This document shows positions 1 through 6,419 of a stretch of DNA of 20,514 bases, piece after piece. A program made the translations under genes and the position numbers. This DNA comes from a virus: the IMG/VR virus record IMGVR_UViG_3300044858_003939, positions 1 to 20,514 of that record. The stretch is one strand, 5' to 3'. The notes under the pieces were generated by a model. It saw only the letters and a program-made list of their open reading frames with translations. It did no database searches and had not been told where the DNA came from. Within the stretch, counting starts at the first letter, position 1; the number at the start of each line of letters is the position of its first letter.

Positions 1-24
1 ACCCCCTTTGATAACCACTAAAAT

Positions 25-816
25 ATGCCAAAAACCAAAGACCCTAAAGCCCACGGACATCTTCGCTCGGGAAAGTGGATTACAGACAAGCGACGCTTCG
101 CCATATACTTGCGCGACAACTGCAACTGCGTGTATTGCGGCGAGTCAATTCGTTTGGCGATTGGCACGGCTGGCGCTGTGCTTGACCACGTTATTCCGGA
201 CGGAGGAAACCACGAAACAAATTTAGTGACGTGTTGTAAGCCGTGCAACGACGCAAAGGGTGGATCACCCGTGGAAAGTTTTTGCAACGGAGATGCATTA
301 AAGCGAGTTAGAAGGGCCATAGCGACAAACATTGACGAAGCAAGAGGTCGGGAGTTTTACAACGAGTTTAAGGGCGCGCGAAGCGAAAGCATTTTGCCTC
401 CTTTGCCGTTTTTGCGAGCCAGTGAAGCCGCCGCGCTTATCGGAATTACTGGAGCAGAATTTCTAACCCGTGTAGAGGATGGACGGTTGAGTAAACCCAC
501 GGAGGCTGGATTCGACATCAAGACCGTCGTGCGCGAGACTCTGCGGAACCGTGCCGAGAAAGAAGGTGGAGAGATAACGAACGCAGAAGCATCCCGGCAA
601 CTTACCGTCGCCCGAAAGCAACAGATTGATCTGGAGATGGAGGTGACGCGCGGAGACAGATGGCCAAAGGAGGACGTGGAGAATATCCACGAAACCAGCC
701 TCAGCAACGTGGCGGGCCTGCTCAAAGCGCACGAAGGAAAGACGCTCACGCCGGAGTTGATTCGCGACATATTCACGGAACTGCGGGAGGTGCCTGCGAA
801 GCTGGCCAAGCTATGA
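25..816 (+). CDS. HNH endonuclease-small terminase subunit fusion
   Basis: Probable DNA-recognition subunit of the packaging motor, with a nuclease domain joined in the same 263-residue chain. Residues about 20-80 form an HNH finger: C35-x2-C38, D54-H55, N66, C71-x2-C74-N75 and K78-G79. Residues about 125-180 resemble the winged-helix DNA-binding domain of Nu1-type small terminases. Residues about 190-263 are the charged helix that in this family mediates oligomerisation and contact with the large subunit. Lambda gpNu1 has 181 residues, so the extra length matches the HNH domain. The ATG at 25 follows an A-rich stretch without a clear Shine-Dalgarno. The stop overlaps the next start as ATGA. 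HNH proteins beside terminases are known cofactors of packaging; a direct fusion to the small subunit is less usual. The HNH call is firm, and the terminase call rests on pattern plus position. Confidence 0.78.
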   Translation: MPKTKDPKAHGHLRSGKWITDKRRFAIYLRDNCNCVYCGESIRLAIGTAGAVLDHVIPDGGNHETNLVTCCKPCNDAKGGSPVESFCNGDALKRVRRAIATNIDEARGREFYNEFKGARSESILPPLPFLRASEAAALIGITGAEFLTRVEDGRLSKPTEAGFDIKTVVRETLRNRAEKEGGEITNAEASRQLTVARKQQIDLEMEVTRGDRWPKEDVENIHETSLSNVAGLLKAHEGKTLTPELIRDIFTELREVPAKLAKL

Positions 817-1508
817 GTGACGACAACAAGGACCGCGAGCGCGCAAGAAAGGCAGCGGCTTATAAAAAAAACCGAGAGCTATTACTCATTAAAGCAGCAA
901 TTTACAGGGCTAACAATAAAGATAAAATACGAGAATCACAAAAAGCATGGGTTCTTAAAAACAAGGAAACACTAAAGAAAAAGCATCGTGAATATCACGC
1001 GGCAAACAAAGAAAAGAAAAACAAACAAAGCAAATTACACCGGCTGGCAAACGCTGAAAAATACGAAGCAAGGCTTGCGCAGTATAGAGAAAAACACAGA
1101 GAAAAGCTGAGAAATCAGGCGCGTGAATATTACCACAACAACAAACAAAAAAGAGCCGCTTACGCTGCGGAATATCGCAAAGCAAACAAAGAAAAAATAC
1201 AAGCATACTGGAGGTCGCCAAAAGGGAAAACAGTAATGATGAATGCAATGCACAGGAGAAGAAGCAGAATTTCAAAAACTAGCACAGTCGCATCAAGCGA
1301 AATGCTCGCATTAAAAAGAAAGGCGAAGTCATGCTACTACTGCGGAATCAAAACAAAGGCGCTGACATTTGACCACATCCAACCGCTCGCCAAAGGAGGC
1401 GCGCACACTTTAGACAACCTCATCATGGCTTGCGCGCCATGTAATTCGCGCAAGTGCGCAAAAGACCCGCACATCTTCGCCCGGCAAGTCGGGCTTCTTT
1501 TGATATGA
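813..1508 (+). CDS. HNH endonuclease with lysine-rich helical repeat region
   Basis: A 231-residue protein. Residues about 15-140 are a strongly basic, helical region built from degenerate repeats around Tyr-x(2-3)-Asn-Lys-x-Lys, a layout common in free-standing phage HNH nucleases. Residues 174-214 form the HNH finger: C174-x2-C177, D187-H188, N202, C207-x2-C210-N211 and K214. The ATG at 813 overlaps the previous stop (ATGA), and its own TGA overlaps the large-terminase ATG at 1505. An upstream in-frame ATG at 660 lies inside the previous gene and is rejected. The DNA is much richer in A/T than its neighbours: bases 901-960 contain 18 G+C of 60, against 44 of 60 at 2281-2340. This suggests recent acquisition. 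It may be a homing-type nuclease or the packaging-associated HNH protein; the sequence does not decide. Confidence 0.82.
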   Translation: MSDDNKDRERARKAAAYKKNRELLLIKAAIYRANNKDKIRESQKAWVLKNKETLKKKHREYHAANKEKKNKQSKLHRLANAEKYEARLAQYREKHREKLRNQAREYYHNNKQKRAAYAAEYRKANKEKIQAYWRSPKGKTVMMNAMHRRRSRISKTSTVASSEMLALKRKAKSCYYCGIKTKALTFDHIQPLAKGGAHTLDNLIMACAPCNSRKCAKDPHIFARQVGLLLI

Positions 1509-3403
1509 CCGACCCGATCAGCGTCGCCAAGATTCGCGCATCATGGCTGCACAGCTACGCGCGCAGCTTCGCGCCGTGGAGCCGCATGGCACCGGAGGAA
1601 TGGGCCGAGGAAGTGTATCGCCTACCAAACGGCGGACGCTTCCGTTGGGACTTCGCGCCATACACACGCGCGATGTATCAGAGCATCTTCGACCGGCGCG
1701 TCATCGAGACGAGCTATGCCATCTTCTCGCGCGGACTGAAAAGCACCGTCATCCTTCTTGCCATCGGCTACACGGTGGATCAAAAGCCGCGTCGCATCCT
1801 CTACATGATGCCGACGACCGGACAGGTGGAGAAATTCAGCAAAGACAATTTGTGCGGCGAGCTTTTCGACACGACGCCCTGCCTGAACGAATACGGCAGC
1901 AAGGGCAACCGCCGCGTCACGTCCAACACCATTCTGCACAAGCAGTTTCCCGGTGGACTGATTACCATGTTCGGCGCGAACGCACCGGGCGAATTGCGGC
2001 GCGCGAAAGGCAGCTTCCTCGTCATTGACGAAAAGGACGCCATTCAAAAAGAGGAAGGCGACGAAGGCGATCAGGTGCAAATATTCTGGAAGCGTGGCAG
2101 CGAATACCCAGACACAATCCGCGTGTCTGCGAGCTACCCCTCGCTGCTCGGCCACAGCCGGATCATGAACGATCTGGAAAACTCAGACTGGAATGAGTGG
2201 CACGTCACATGCGTCAAGTGCGGCGGCGAGCCGTTCGTCATGCACCGCAGGCAGCTTCGATACGACAAGGGAAAGCCCGAGGGCGCGCGGCTGGAATGCC
2301 CGAGGTGCGGCGAGTTCCTGACCGACGCGGAGCGTTACGCGATGGCGCACAAGCAGGGATTCGACAACTGGAAACCGCGCAATGAGTTTCGCGGGCGGCG
2401 AGGCTACCACGCCAACGCGCTGCTTTGGCCGCACCCGGTTGATCCCGTTCGCTACCCGGCAGGATACCTTGGCCAGATGGCCGAGGAGGAAATGGCAGTT
2501 GCCGCGAGCGCAGACCCGAAGCGCGCGCGCCGACCAATGGTGAACACGGTTGACGCGGAGCCGTTCGACCCAACCGACGAAAGCGAGCAGCCGCCTGACT
2601 GGAAAACCTTGTATGAGCGGCGCGAGAATTACGACACCGTTCCGCAGGCCGCATCGTTCATCACGGCTTTTTGCGACGTGCAACGCAACCGGCTAGAGGT
2701 TGGCTGGCGCGCATGGAACCGCGAGGAAGAATCATGGGGACTCGACCACGTAGTGCTCGACGGCTACACGTCGCACCAAGAAGTCTGGACGGCGCTGGCA
2801 AAGGAGCTTGGCCGCGAGTGGACGCACGCCAGCGGCGCGAAGCTACGGCTCGGAATGGCATTCGTGGACGGCGGCGCATACGCGGAGGAAGTGTATCGCT
2901 TTTTCCAGCGCATCGCGCGCGAGCCGGTGCAACACGTCACTGGCCACGTCCGCGCGAGCAAGGGCGTCGGCAGATTCGGCGCACCGATTATCACGCGCAA
3001 GATGAGCACGGTTGCCAAGAATTTGAAGGGGCACGAAATCGGGACGTGGGAGGCAAAGGATCGCATTTACGAACGCCTGCGCATCCCGCAGCCGCACGCG
3101 CCGTCGATGCACTTCAACCAGCGATTCTCGGAAGAATACTTTCAGCAGTTGACCGTGGAAAAAGTCGTGATCACGTTTGACGGCGGGCAGGAGATCCGGA
3201 AATACGAGAACGAAAAGAACGCGCGCAACGAAGCCCTCGACATCGAGGTTGGCTGTCTCGCGGCACTACGGCTGCACCCTCGCAACTGGGACGCGCTAGA
3301 GCAGGCCATTGCGGACGACGCCGAAGCCCTGCGCACGCCCAACGCGAAGCCGCATGAAGCGCCGCAGGTTGCGGTGTTCAGCGGGCGCGGGTGGGGGATG
3401 TGA
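1505..3403 (+). CDS. Large terminase subunit, lambda gpA family
   Basis: ATPase and nuclease of the packaging motor: it cuts concatemeric DNA and pumps it through the portal. The protein has 632 residues, close to lambda gpA (641). The ATPase half has a deviant Walker A at 75-81 (SRGLKST, the form seen in gpA relatives) and a Walker B at 171-176 ending in D175-E176. Two Cys pairs, C236-x2-C239 and C265-x2-C268, form a zinc ribbon found in this family. Candidate metal ligands of the RNase H-like nuclease are D391, D455 and D579 (in NEALD). I chose the ATG at 1505 because it forms an ATGA overlap with the preceding HNH gene and places the usual N-terminus at residue 1; the in-frame ATG at 1454 would overlap that gene by 55 bases. 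Confidence 0.95.
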   Translation: MTDPISVAKIRASWLHSYARSFAPWSRMAPEEWAEEVYRLPNGGRFRWDFAPYTRAMYQSIFDRRVIETSYAIFSRGLKSTVILLAIGYTVDQKPRRILYMMPTTGQVEKFSKDNLCGELFDTTPCLNEYGSKGNRRVTSNTILHKQFPGGLITMFGANAPGELRRAKGSFLVIDEKDAIQKEEGDEGDQVQIFWKRGSEYPDTIRVSASYPSLLGHSRIMNDLENSDWNEWHVTCVKCGGEPFVMHRRQLRYDKGKPEGARLECPRCGEFLTDAERYAMAHKQGFDNWKPRNEFRGRRGYHANALLWPHPVDPVRYPAGYLGQMAEEEMAVAASADPKRARRPMVNTVDAEPFDPTDESEQPPDWKTLYERRENYDTVPQAASFITAFCDVQRNRLEVGWRAWNREEESWGLDHVVLDGYTSHQEVWTALAKELGREWTHASGAKLRLGMAFVDGGAYAEEVYRFFQRIAREPVQHVTGHVRASKGVGRFGAPIITRKMSTVAKNLKGHEIGTWEAKDRIYERLRIPQPHAPSMHFNQRFSEEYFQQLTVEKVVITFDGGQEIRKYENEKNARNEALDIEVGCLAALRLHPRNWDALEQAIADDAEALRTPNAKPHEAPQVAVFSGRGWGM

Positions 3404-3409
3404 CACTTT

Positions 3410-3580
3410 ATGATAATCCTACTCGCCATCTTGCTTGTGTTTTTCCTTTGCGTCGTCATCCGCGCATTGCTTCTTTGCGCGCTTGTGATTCTTGTCGCCA
3501 TCGTGATCGCCGTGTCGCAACAGTTGCCACCCGAGCCGACGCCATCGCCGACTGAACAAAGGCAGGCAGCGAAAAAATAA
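3410..3580 (+). CDS. Small membrane peptide, 56 residues
   Basis: This short reading frame starts with ATG six bases after the large-terminase stop and ends in TAA. Residues 2-35 are almost entirely hydrophobic (Ile, Leu, Val, Ala, Phe), broken only by R18 and two Cys, so one long or two short membrane segments are possible. Residues 37-56 form a Pro-rich, polar tail (PPEPTPSPTEQ). No alternative gene covers the position. I do not recognise a family. The N-terminal hydrophobic segment with a Pro-rich tail would also suit a holin-like or spanin-like protein, but no lysis gene lies nearby, so no function is assigned. Confidence 0.6.
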   Translation: MIILLAILLVFFLCVVIRALLLCALVILVAIVIAVSQQLPPEPTPSPTEQRQAAKK

Positions 3581-3608
3581 TTGACATGCCCGAGCCGCTG
3601 CGTAATTT
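3581..3608 (+). promoter_or_regulatory. Candidate sigma70-like promoter
   Basis: TTGACA at 3581-3586 is a perfect -35 box, 16 bases before TAATTT at 3603-3608, a weak -10. It begins one base after the membrane-peptide stop. Transcription would run into the terminator at 3698-3733, giving a short RNA of roughly 115 bases. The weak -10 limits confidence. Confidence 0.4.
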
Positions 3609-3614
3609 CGCGGC

Positions 3615-3733
3615 GTTCGCAGTTGCACGCGAGCGAGACGACTTTTCAACTTTGGGCTTGTCCCGAATGCTTGCCAGCCGAGAAACTGGAGAAGACGAAC
3701 CCGCTGAGTGCAACCTTGAGCGGGTTTTTCTTT
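3615..3733 (+). ncRNA. Candidate short RNA between a promoter and a terminator
   Basis: The promoter-like boxes at 3581-3608 and the terminator ending near 3733 would delimit an RNA of about 115-120 bases with no good reading frame. I recognise no RNA family. The region could equally be just the 3' end of the packaging transcript. Confidence 0.25.
3698..3733 (+). terminator. Rho-independent terminator after packaging genes
   Basis: AACCCGCT (3698-3705) pairs with AGCGGGTT (3719-3726) in a perfect 8-base stem with a 13-base loop. A T-rich run (3725-3733, interrupted by one C) follows. It would end the packaging-operon transcript. Confidence 0.8.
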
Positions 3734-3822
3734 GCCCCGATACTCAGCGGAAAACGGGCAGGCTTCGCGCCGAACTTCGTTACGGGAGCACGCAGGGAAC
3801 GCCCAACCTACCGGCTCAGCAA

Positions 3823-3874
3823 AAGACAGAAAACGAACAGCGTCGCCAAGCGCGGCGCTGCGGTTTTCTTTCTT
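3823..3874. repeat. Long imperfect inverted repeat, possible second terminator
   Basis: CAGCGTCG (3838-3845) pairs with CGGCGCTG (3853-3860), with one G-U pair and a 7-base loop. Outside a small internal bulge, GAAAAC (3829-3834) pairs with GTTTTC (3863-3868). Beyond that, AAGAxA pairs with TxTCTT with one mismatch. The total is about 25 paired bases. The T-rich 3' arm and A-rich 5' arm would suit termination on either strand. It could instead be a structured RNA or a protein-binding site. Confidence 0.55.
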
Positions 3875-3973
3875 CCTTTCTTGCACTTTTCCGCGCGGTA
3901 GCGGTTCAACTTTTCGGGGGGGGGCTTTTGCTTTTCCCATTCTTTCCTTGCTTTCTTTTGGCTATTTCTTGCC

Positions 3974-4002
3974 TTGCAACGTCAGCGCATCCCCTGTATA
4001 AA
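3974..4002 (+). promoter_or_regulatory. Promoter for the head operon
   Basis: TTGCAA (3974-3979), a 17-base spacer and TATAAA (3997-4002) lie 11 bases before the ATG at 4014. A start about seven bases after the -10 would leave an almost leaderless mRNA, which fits the absence of a Shine-Dalgarno sequence here. Confidence 0.6.
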
Positions 4003-4013
4003 CCGCGCCAACA

Positions 4014-4574
4014 ATGGCCGCAGTCACGACAACGCAGGGCGTGCCGCTCACGATTGAGAGCGGCAACGAGTATCACTTCACGGTGAACTACCCCGACTTC
4101 CCTGTTGGCACATGGACGGCGGCATTCGTCATCGTGCTGAGCACCGGCACCCCGAGCAGCACGGCAGCGACCACCAGCGGCAGCGACTTCCTCGTTACGC
4201 TCACCAGCGCAGTCACGGCGGCACTCGCGCCCGGTGACTACACGTTTGCGGTTTACGTCACATCGAGCAGTCAGCGAACCACAGCGGAGACTGGCAAGAT
4301 TTCCATTCTGCCCAACTTGGCCGTCGCGCGCACGGCGACGTTTGCCGAGTCGCAGGTTGCGCTACTCAAGACAGTGATGGCTTCGTTCGCAGCGACCGAC
4401 AAGCAGACCGTGAATTTCAACGGGCAGAGCTTCACGCGATACGCAATCGCGGACTACCAAAAGCAGCTTGTGTATTTCCAAGCCGCCGTGATTCGTGAGC
4501 AGCAGACGCAGGCCGCACTGCGCGGAGAGGTGAGCGGCGGGCGCGTCGCACTCGACTTCATCGCCGCCGATTAA
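4014..4574 (+). CDS. Head protein: beta-rich N-terminus plus gpW/DUF6148-like C-terminus
   Basis: This 186-residue protein is encoded between the terminase and portal genes, where lambda-like phages encode the small head-completion protein gpW. Residues about 115-170 match that pattern loosely: a helix, then a beta turn with a Val-Asn-Phe-Asn-Gly-Gln-Ser-Phe core, a following helix starting near YAIADYQ, and a long charged helix. Residues 1-100 are Ser/Thr-rich with alternating hydrophobic residues, an immunoglobulin-like or BppU-N-like beta domain that ordinary gpW (68 residues) lacks. The ATG at 4014 lies just after a good promoter. The stop is four bases before the portal ATG. The connector role is inferred from position and the C-terminal pattern; the N-terminal fold is a guess from composition. 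Confidence 0.55.
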   Translation: MAAVTTTQGVPLTIESGNEYHFTVNYPDFPVGTWTAAFVIVLSTGTPSSTAATTSGSDFLVTLTSAVTAALAPGDYTFAVYVTSSSQRTTAETGKISILPNLAVARTATFAESQVALLKTVMASFAATDKQTVNFNGQSFTRYAIADYQKQLVYFQAAVIREQQTQAALRGEVSGGRVALDFIAAD

Positions 4575-4578
4575 CCCC

Positions 4579-6318
4579 ATGAAAAACCCTTTCCGCTGGC
4601 TCAAAGAAAAGCTCTCCCGCAACTACAAGGACATCGCGGGCGTCGGCGTGAGCTACAACAAAGACTGGGCGCTGAATACGCAAAGCGAGGACGCCGACTT
4701 GTGGCAGTCCGCGTATGCACTGACCGCCCGGACGCGCGACCTAGCGCGCACGAACCCGACGTTCATCCGCTACCGTGAACTCATCTGGGGCAGCGTATTC
4801 GGCGAGGCTGGCACGATGCTGCGCATGAAGGTGAAGGAGCAGGAGGATCGCGTCATTCACACACCGCAGGAAAAGTCTGCCATCCTCGCGCACGATGAGC
4901 GCCGCCGCCGCGTGATGGAATGGGCAGCGAAAAAGGACGGGCGCGAATACACGCACGAACCGCTTTACCGAGGCTTTGGAAACAACGGCAACCGCGTCGC
5001 GCAAATCAAAGTCGGCGAGCAGGACGTGTTTGCCTGCCAGCTTATTGAACGGAAGTGGAAGGAGTGGCAGCGCGCGCAGTATTGCGACGTGCGCGGCACC
5101 CGCACCTACGCGCAGATCCGCCAGCTTCGCCTTTGGAGCGCCATTCGTGACGGTGACTTTTTCATCCGCATGATTCGTTCGCCGCGCGTGAACAAATTCG
5201 GCTTCTCGCTGCAACTCATCAACGCGGAATGGGTGGACAGATTCGCCAACGCCAAGCTCGAAAACGGAAACGAAGTCCGCATGGGCATTGAATACGAGTT
5301 CACCGAGTTCGGCACCGGCAAGCCCGTCGCGTATTACTTCATCAAACGCCAGCCGATGGACTGGCAGTTCAGTGTGCAAAAAGCATTCGGCAGCGTCGGC
5401 CCGCTACACGACCGCGTTGACGCCCGTGACATCATCCACTACGCGCGCCCGGTTGACGCCGACGCCACACGGCCCGCGCCGTGGGTGGCAAGCGCCATCC
5501 CGACAGCGCGACAGCTTGACCAATACGCCATCGCCGAGGTTGTCGCAGCGCGCTCGCAGGCGTGCAAAGTGGGCTGGCTTTCCAGCACCGTCGTCCCCGA
5601 GGGCGGAGTGCCAACGAACGTTGACCCGCGCACTGGCGTCCCTCGCCAAGAACTCACACCCGGCAGCATCGTCGGCCTGCCGTGGGGCGTGGAATACACG
5701 GAGAGCGACCCGAAACATCCCAACGGGAATTTCGAGGCATTCCGCAAGGCGCAACTTCGGCACCAAGCGGCTGGAATGCCCGGCGCTGCTTACAGCGAAC
5801 TGGCGAACGATTACGAGAGCATCAACTTCTCAGCGGGCCGACTTCAACGGCTCGCGACGGATGCGATGACCTACATGATCCAGCGGTTCGACATTGACGT
5901 TGCCGAGGTGCCAATCTTTGAGGCATGGCTGGAAATGTCGCTGCTCACTGGTGAGATCCCGCTTCCCGCTGCGAAGTTCGACAAGTTCAACGCACCGCAC
6001 TTCCAAGGCCCGCGCACGCCGCAGGTTGACGAGGTGAAGGAAGTCACCGCCGCCGCGCTGCGAATCGCGAATCATTTCAGCAGCGACCAGCACGAATGCG
6101 ACCAATACGGCGTGGACTTCGAGACGATGCTTTTCGAGCAGGCCGAGGCAAACATGATGAAGGAATCGCTCGGCATTGGCACCATCAAGACGGTTGAGAC
6201 ACCGCCGCCGCAGGCACCCGCCGAATCCGAGGATGACGACGAAGCGGAAGTTGAACCCGCGAAGCCAGCCGCCAAAAAGCCCGCGAAGAAAAGCAAGCGA
6301 CTCACAACCCCAGTATGA
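4579..6318 (+). CDS. Portal protein, lambda gpB family
   Basis: This 579-residue protein is the probable dodecameric ring through which DNA enters and leaves the capsid. The N-terminal part (about 25-75: WALNTQSEDADLW, then repeated Arg-x-Leu-Ala-Arg-Thr-Asn-Pro and WGSVFGEAG) and the central part (RLWSAIRDGDFFIRM, then LINAEWVDR, later RDIIHYARPVD) follow the lambda-type portal pattern. The length is a little above lambda gpB (533). The difference seems to lie in a charged stretch at about 85-140 and in a C-terminal tail of about 30 residues that is acidic and then Lys/Ala-rich. It follows the connector gene by four bases and overlaps the next small gene as ATGA. No Shine-Dalgarno is evident before the ATG. 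Confidence 0.9.
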   Translation: MKNPFRWLKEKLSRNYKDIAGVGVSYNKDWALNTQSEDADLWQSAYALTARTRDLARTNPTFIRYRELIWGSVFGEAGTMLRMKVKEQEDRVIHTPQEKSAILAHDERRRRVMEWAAKKDGREYTHEPLYRGFGNNGNRVAQIKVGEQDVFACQLIERKWKEWQRAQYCDVRGTRTYAQIRQLRLWSAIRDGDFFIRMIRSPRVNKFGFSLQLINAEWVDRFANAKLENGNEVRMGIEYEFTEFGTGKPVAYYFIKRQPMDWQFSVQKAFGSVGPLHDRVDARDIIHYARPVDADATRPAPWVASAIPTARQLDQYAIAEVVAARSQACKVGWLSSTVVPEGGVPTNVDPRTGVPRQELTPGSIVGLPWGVEYTESDPKHPNGNFEAFRKAQLRHQAAGMPGAAYSELANDYESINFSAGRLQRLATDAMTYMIQRFDIDVAEVPIFEAWLEMSLLTGEIPLPAAKFDKFNAPHFQGPRTPQVDEVKEVTAAALRIANHFSSDQHECDQYGVDFETMLFEQAEANMMKESLGIGTIKTVETPPPQAPAESEDDDEAEVEPAKPAAKKPAKKSKRLTTPV

Positions 6319-6419
6319 GCAAAGCAAAGCCCGGCCCGTCCAAGAAAAAGAAAAAGCCGCGTCAACCGATGCCGCTTGAAATCACCAACCGCGACCCGCA
6401 GAACCTCTCCACACGATGA
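6315..6419 (+). CDS. 34-residue lysine-rich peptide between portal and capsid genes
   Basis: A tiny frame whose ATG overlaps the portal stop and whose TGA overlaps the ATG of the capsid fusion, both as ATGA. Residues 1-17 are strongly basic (KPGPSKKKKKPR); residues 18-34 are more neutral. Perfect stop-start coupling at both ends is the main argument that it is translated. It could be a small DNA- or capsid-binding peptide, or simply a translational relay that carries ribosomes from the portal to the capsid gene. No family is recognised. Confidence 0.55.
   Translation: MSKAKPGPSKKKKKPRQPMPLEITNRDPQNLSTR

Larger units (their letters stand above)
3581..4013. other. Long non-coding regulatory gap between packaging and head genes
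   Basis: About 430 bases carry no convincing gene. The frames open here translate into low-complexity Arg/Pro/Phe-rich strings without domains, and they cross a terminator. The stretch holds two candidate promoters (3581-3608 and 3974-4002), a rho-independent terminator (3698-3733), a long imperfect hairpin (3823-3874), a pyrimidine-rich tract (about 3863-3975) and nine G in a row (3916-3924). It separates the packaging operon from the head operon. Confidence 0.6.

Noticed and set aside
3586-4086. 166-residue open frame across the regulatory gap
   Set aside because: It crosses a strong terminator and a long hairpin, translates to low-complexity Arg/Pro/Phe-rich sequence without a domain, and overlaps a better-supported gene at 4014 in another frame.
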